Assembly (NCBI RefSeq): GCF_000307165.1
Contig: NC_018704.1
Location: 806,001 to 870,000, forward strand
Direction of reading: 5' to 3'
Source: Amphibacillus xylanus NBRC 15112
Lineage (GTDB): Bacteria; Bacillota; Bacilli; Bacillales; Amphibacillaceae
DNA length: 64,000 nucleotides
Shown here: positions 63,576 through 64,000 of the stretch, in pieces
Layout of the letters: each line of letters opens with the position of its first letter
Position numbering within the stretch: the first letter of the stretch is position 1
Program-made: the position numbers and the translations under genes
The notes under the pieces: model-generated
Told to the model about the DNA's origin: nothing
Databases searched by the model: none
Seen by the model: only the letters and a program-made list of their open reading frames with translations

Positions 63576-64000
63576 ATGTTAGTAAATAAAGCATACAAAT
63601 GCCGTATCTATCCAACCAAAGAGCAGGAAGTATTAATTGTTAAAACGATTGGTTGCAGTCGATTTGTGTTCAACCACTTCTTGGCGAAGTGGAACGAAAC
63701 ATACAAAGAAACAGGTAAAGGATTGTCATACGGAGTATGTTCTTCCGAACTGCCGAATCTAAAAAAAAGAATTACCTTGGCTAAAAGAAGTAGATAGCAT
63801 CGCTATTCAATCATCAGTAAAGAACCTCGCAGACGCATATTCACGATTCTTCAAGAAGCAGAATGATGCACCACGTTTCAAGTCAAAAAGGAATAAAGTT
63901 CAGTTGTACACAACGAAACACACAAACGGAAATATTGCGATAGAAGGAGATAAGATTAAACGCCCTAAACTTGGACTTGTTCGTTTTGCGAAATCAAAAG
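63576..64000 (+). pseudogene. tnpB: TnpB of an IS605-type element, frameshifted and cut by window edge
   Basis: The N-terminus MLVNKAYKCRIYPTKEQEVL is typical of TnpB/OrfB. At the A8 run (about 63761-63768) the frame breaks and would stop at 63795. In the next frame it resumes with ELPWLKEVDSIAIQSSVKNL and continues beyond the window. One extra A explains the shift; slippage on A8 could restore some full-length protein. The RuvC motifs lie outside the window, so activity cannot be judged. Confidence 0.85.

Overview
The window comes from the chromosome of an endospore-forming, low-GC Bacillota of the family Bacillaceae. The AT-rich codon use, strong AGGAGG ribosome binding sites, comK, addBA, a CotF-type coat gene, yunB, sufCDSUB and an S-box met operon all point there. 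Several gene orders match Bacillus subtilis from memory: yhfI-lplJ, comK, yhjD, yhjE and addBA; yclNOPQ; and yusI-gcvH, metNIQ and sufCDSUB. A large set of plant-polysaccharide enzymes suggests a saprophyte, perhaps from a haloalkaliphilic group such as Amphibacillus or Gracilibacillus, but the genus is a guess.

Layout. 1-12.9 kb is a carbohydrate locus: a YesL-type membrane protein, a DUF4340 protein, a YteP/YtcP/LplA-type sugar ABC importer behind a cre site, then GH42 beta-galactosidase, GH31 alpha-xylosidase, a membrane-anchored protein of unknown function and GH43 beta-xylosidase. The set fits uptake and cytoplasmic trimming of xyloglucan- or xylan-derived oligosaccharides. 13.1-25.3 kb is a core region with yhfI, lplJ, comK, a YhjD-like gene, a lipocalin-like protein, a TVP38-family membrane protein and the AddAB recombination nuclease. 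25.4-29.2 kb is a Fur-controlled siderophore importer. 29.3-32.2 kb is a compact chemotaxis-like operon (CheX, CheW, CheY, MCP) without CheA. 32.3-35 kb has an acyl-CoA dehydrogenase, an M14 carboxypeptidase and a universal stress protein. 35-37.3 kb (minus strand) is the zinc operon znuC-znuB-zur with a clear Zur box on its promoter. Two spore-coat genes follow, then yusI-gcvH, a SAM riboswitch with metNIQ, and sufCDSUB to 48.1 kb. 48.1-52.9 kb has a repeat element, an ABC exporter relic, yunD, an HD-GYP phosphodiesterase and yunB.

From about 52.95 kb to the end the DNA is accessory: an orphan IS605-type TnpB fragment with its omega-RNA end fused to a decayed primase gene, a type I restriction-modification operon (XRE regulator, HsdM, HsdS, HsdR), a frameshifted GIY-YIG gene, a secreted GH5 mannanase with its own operator-like promoter region, and a truncated sod gene fused to a broken IS200/IS605 tnpA-tnpB pair running off the window.

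The least explained items are a ~291-bp MITE-like repeat present as two full copies in opposite orientation (16304-16594 and 48348-48638) plus a partial copy at the left edge; the degenerate Walker A of AddB; the altered SAM motif I of HsdM; the CheA-less chemotaxis operon; and the orphan omega-RNA end. Positions and motifs were read by eye. No database search or structure prediction was run.
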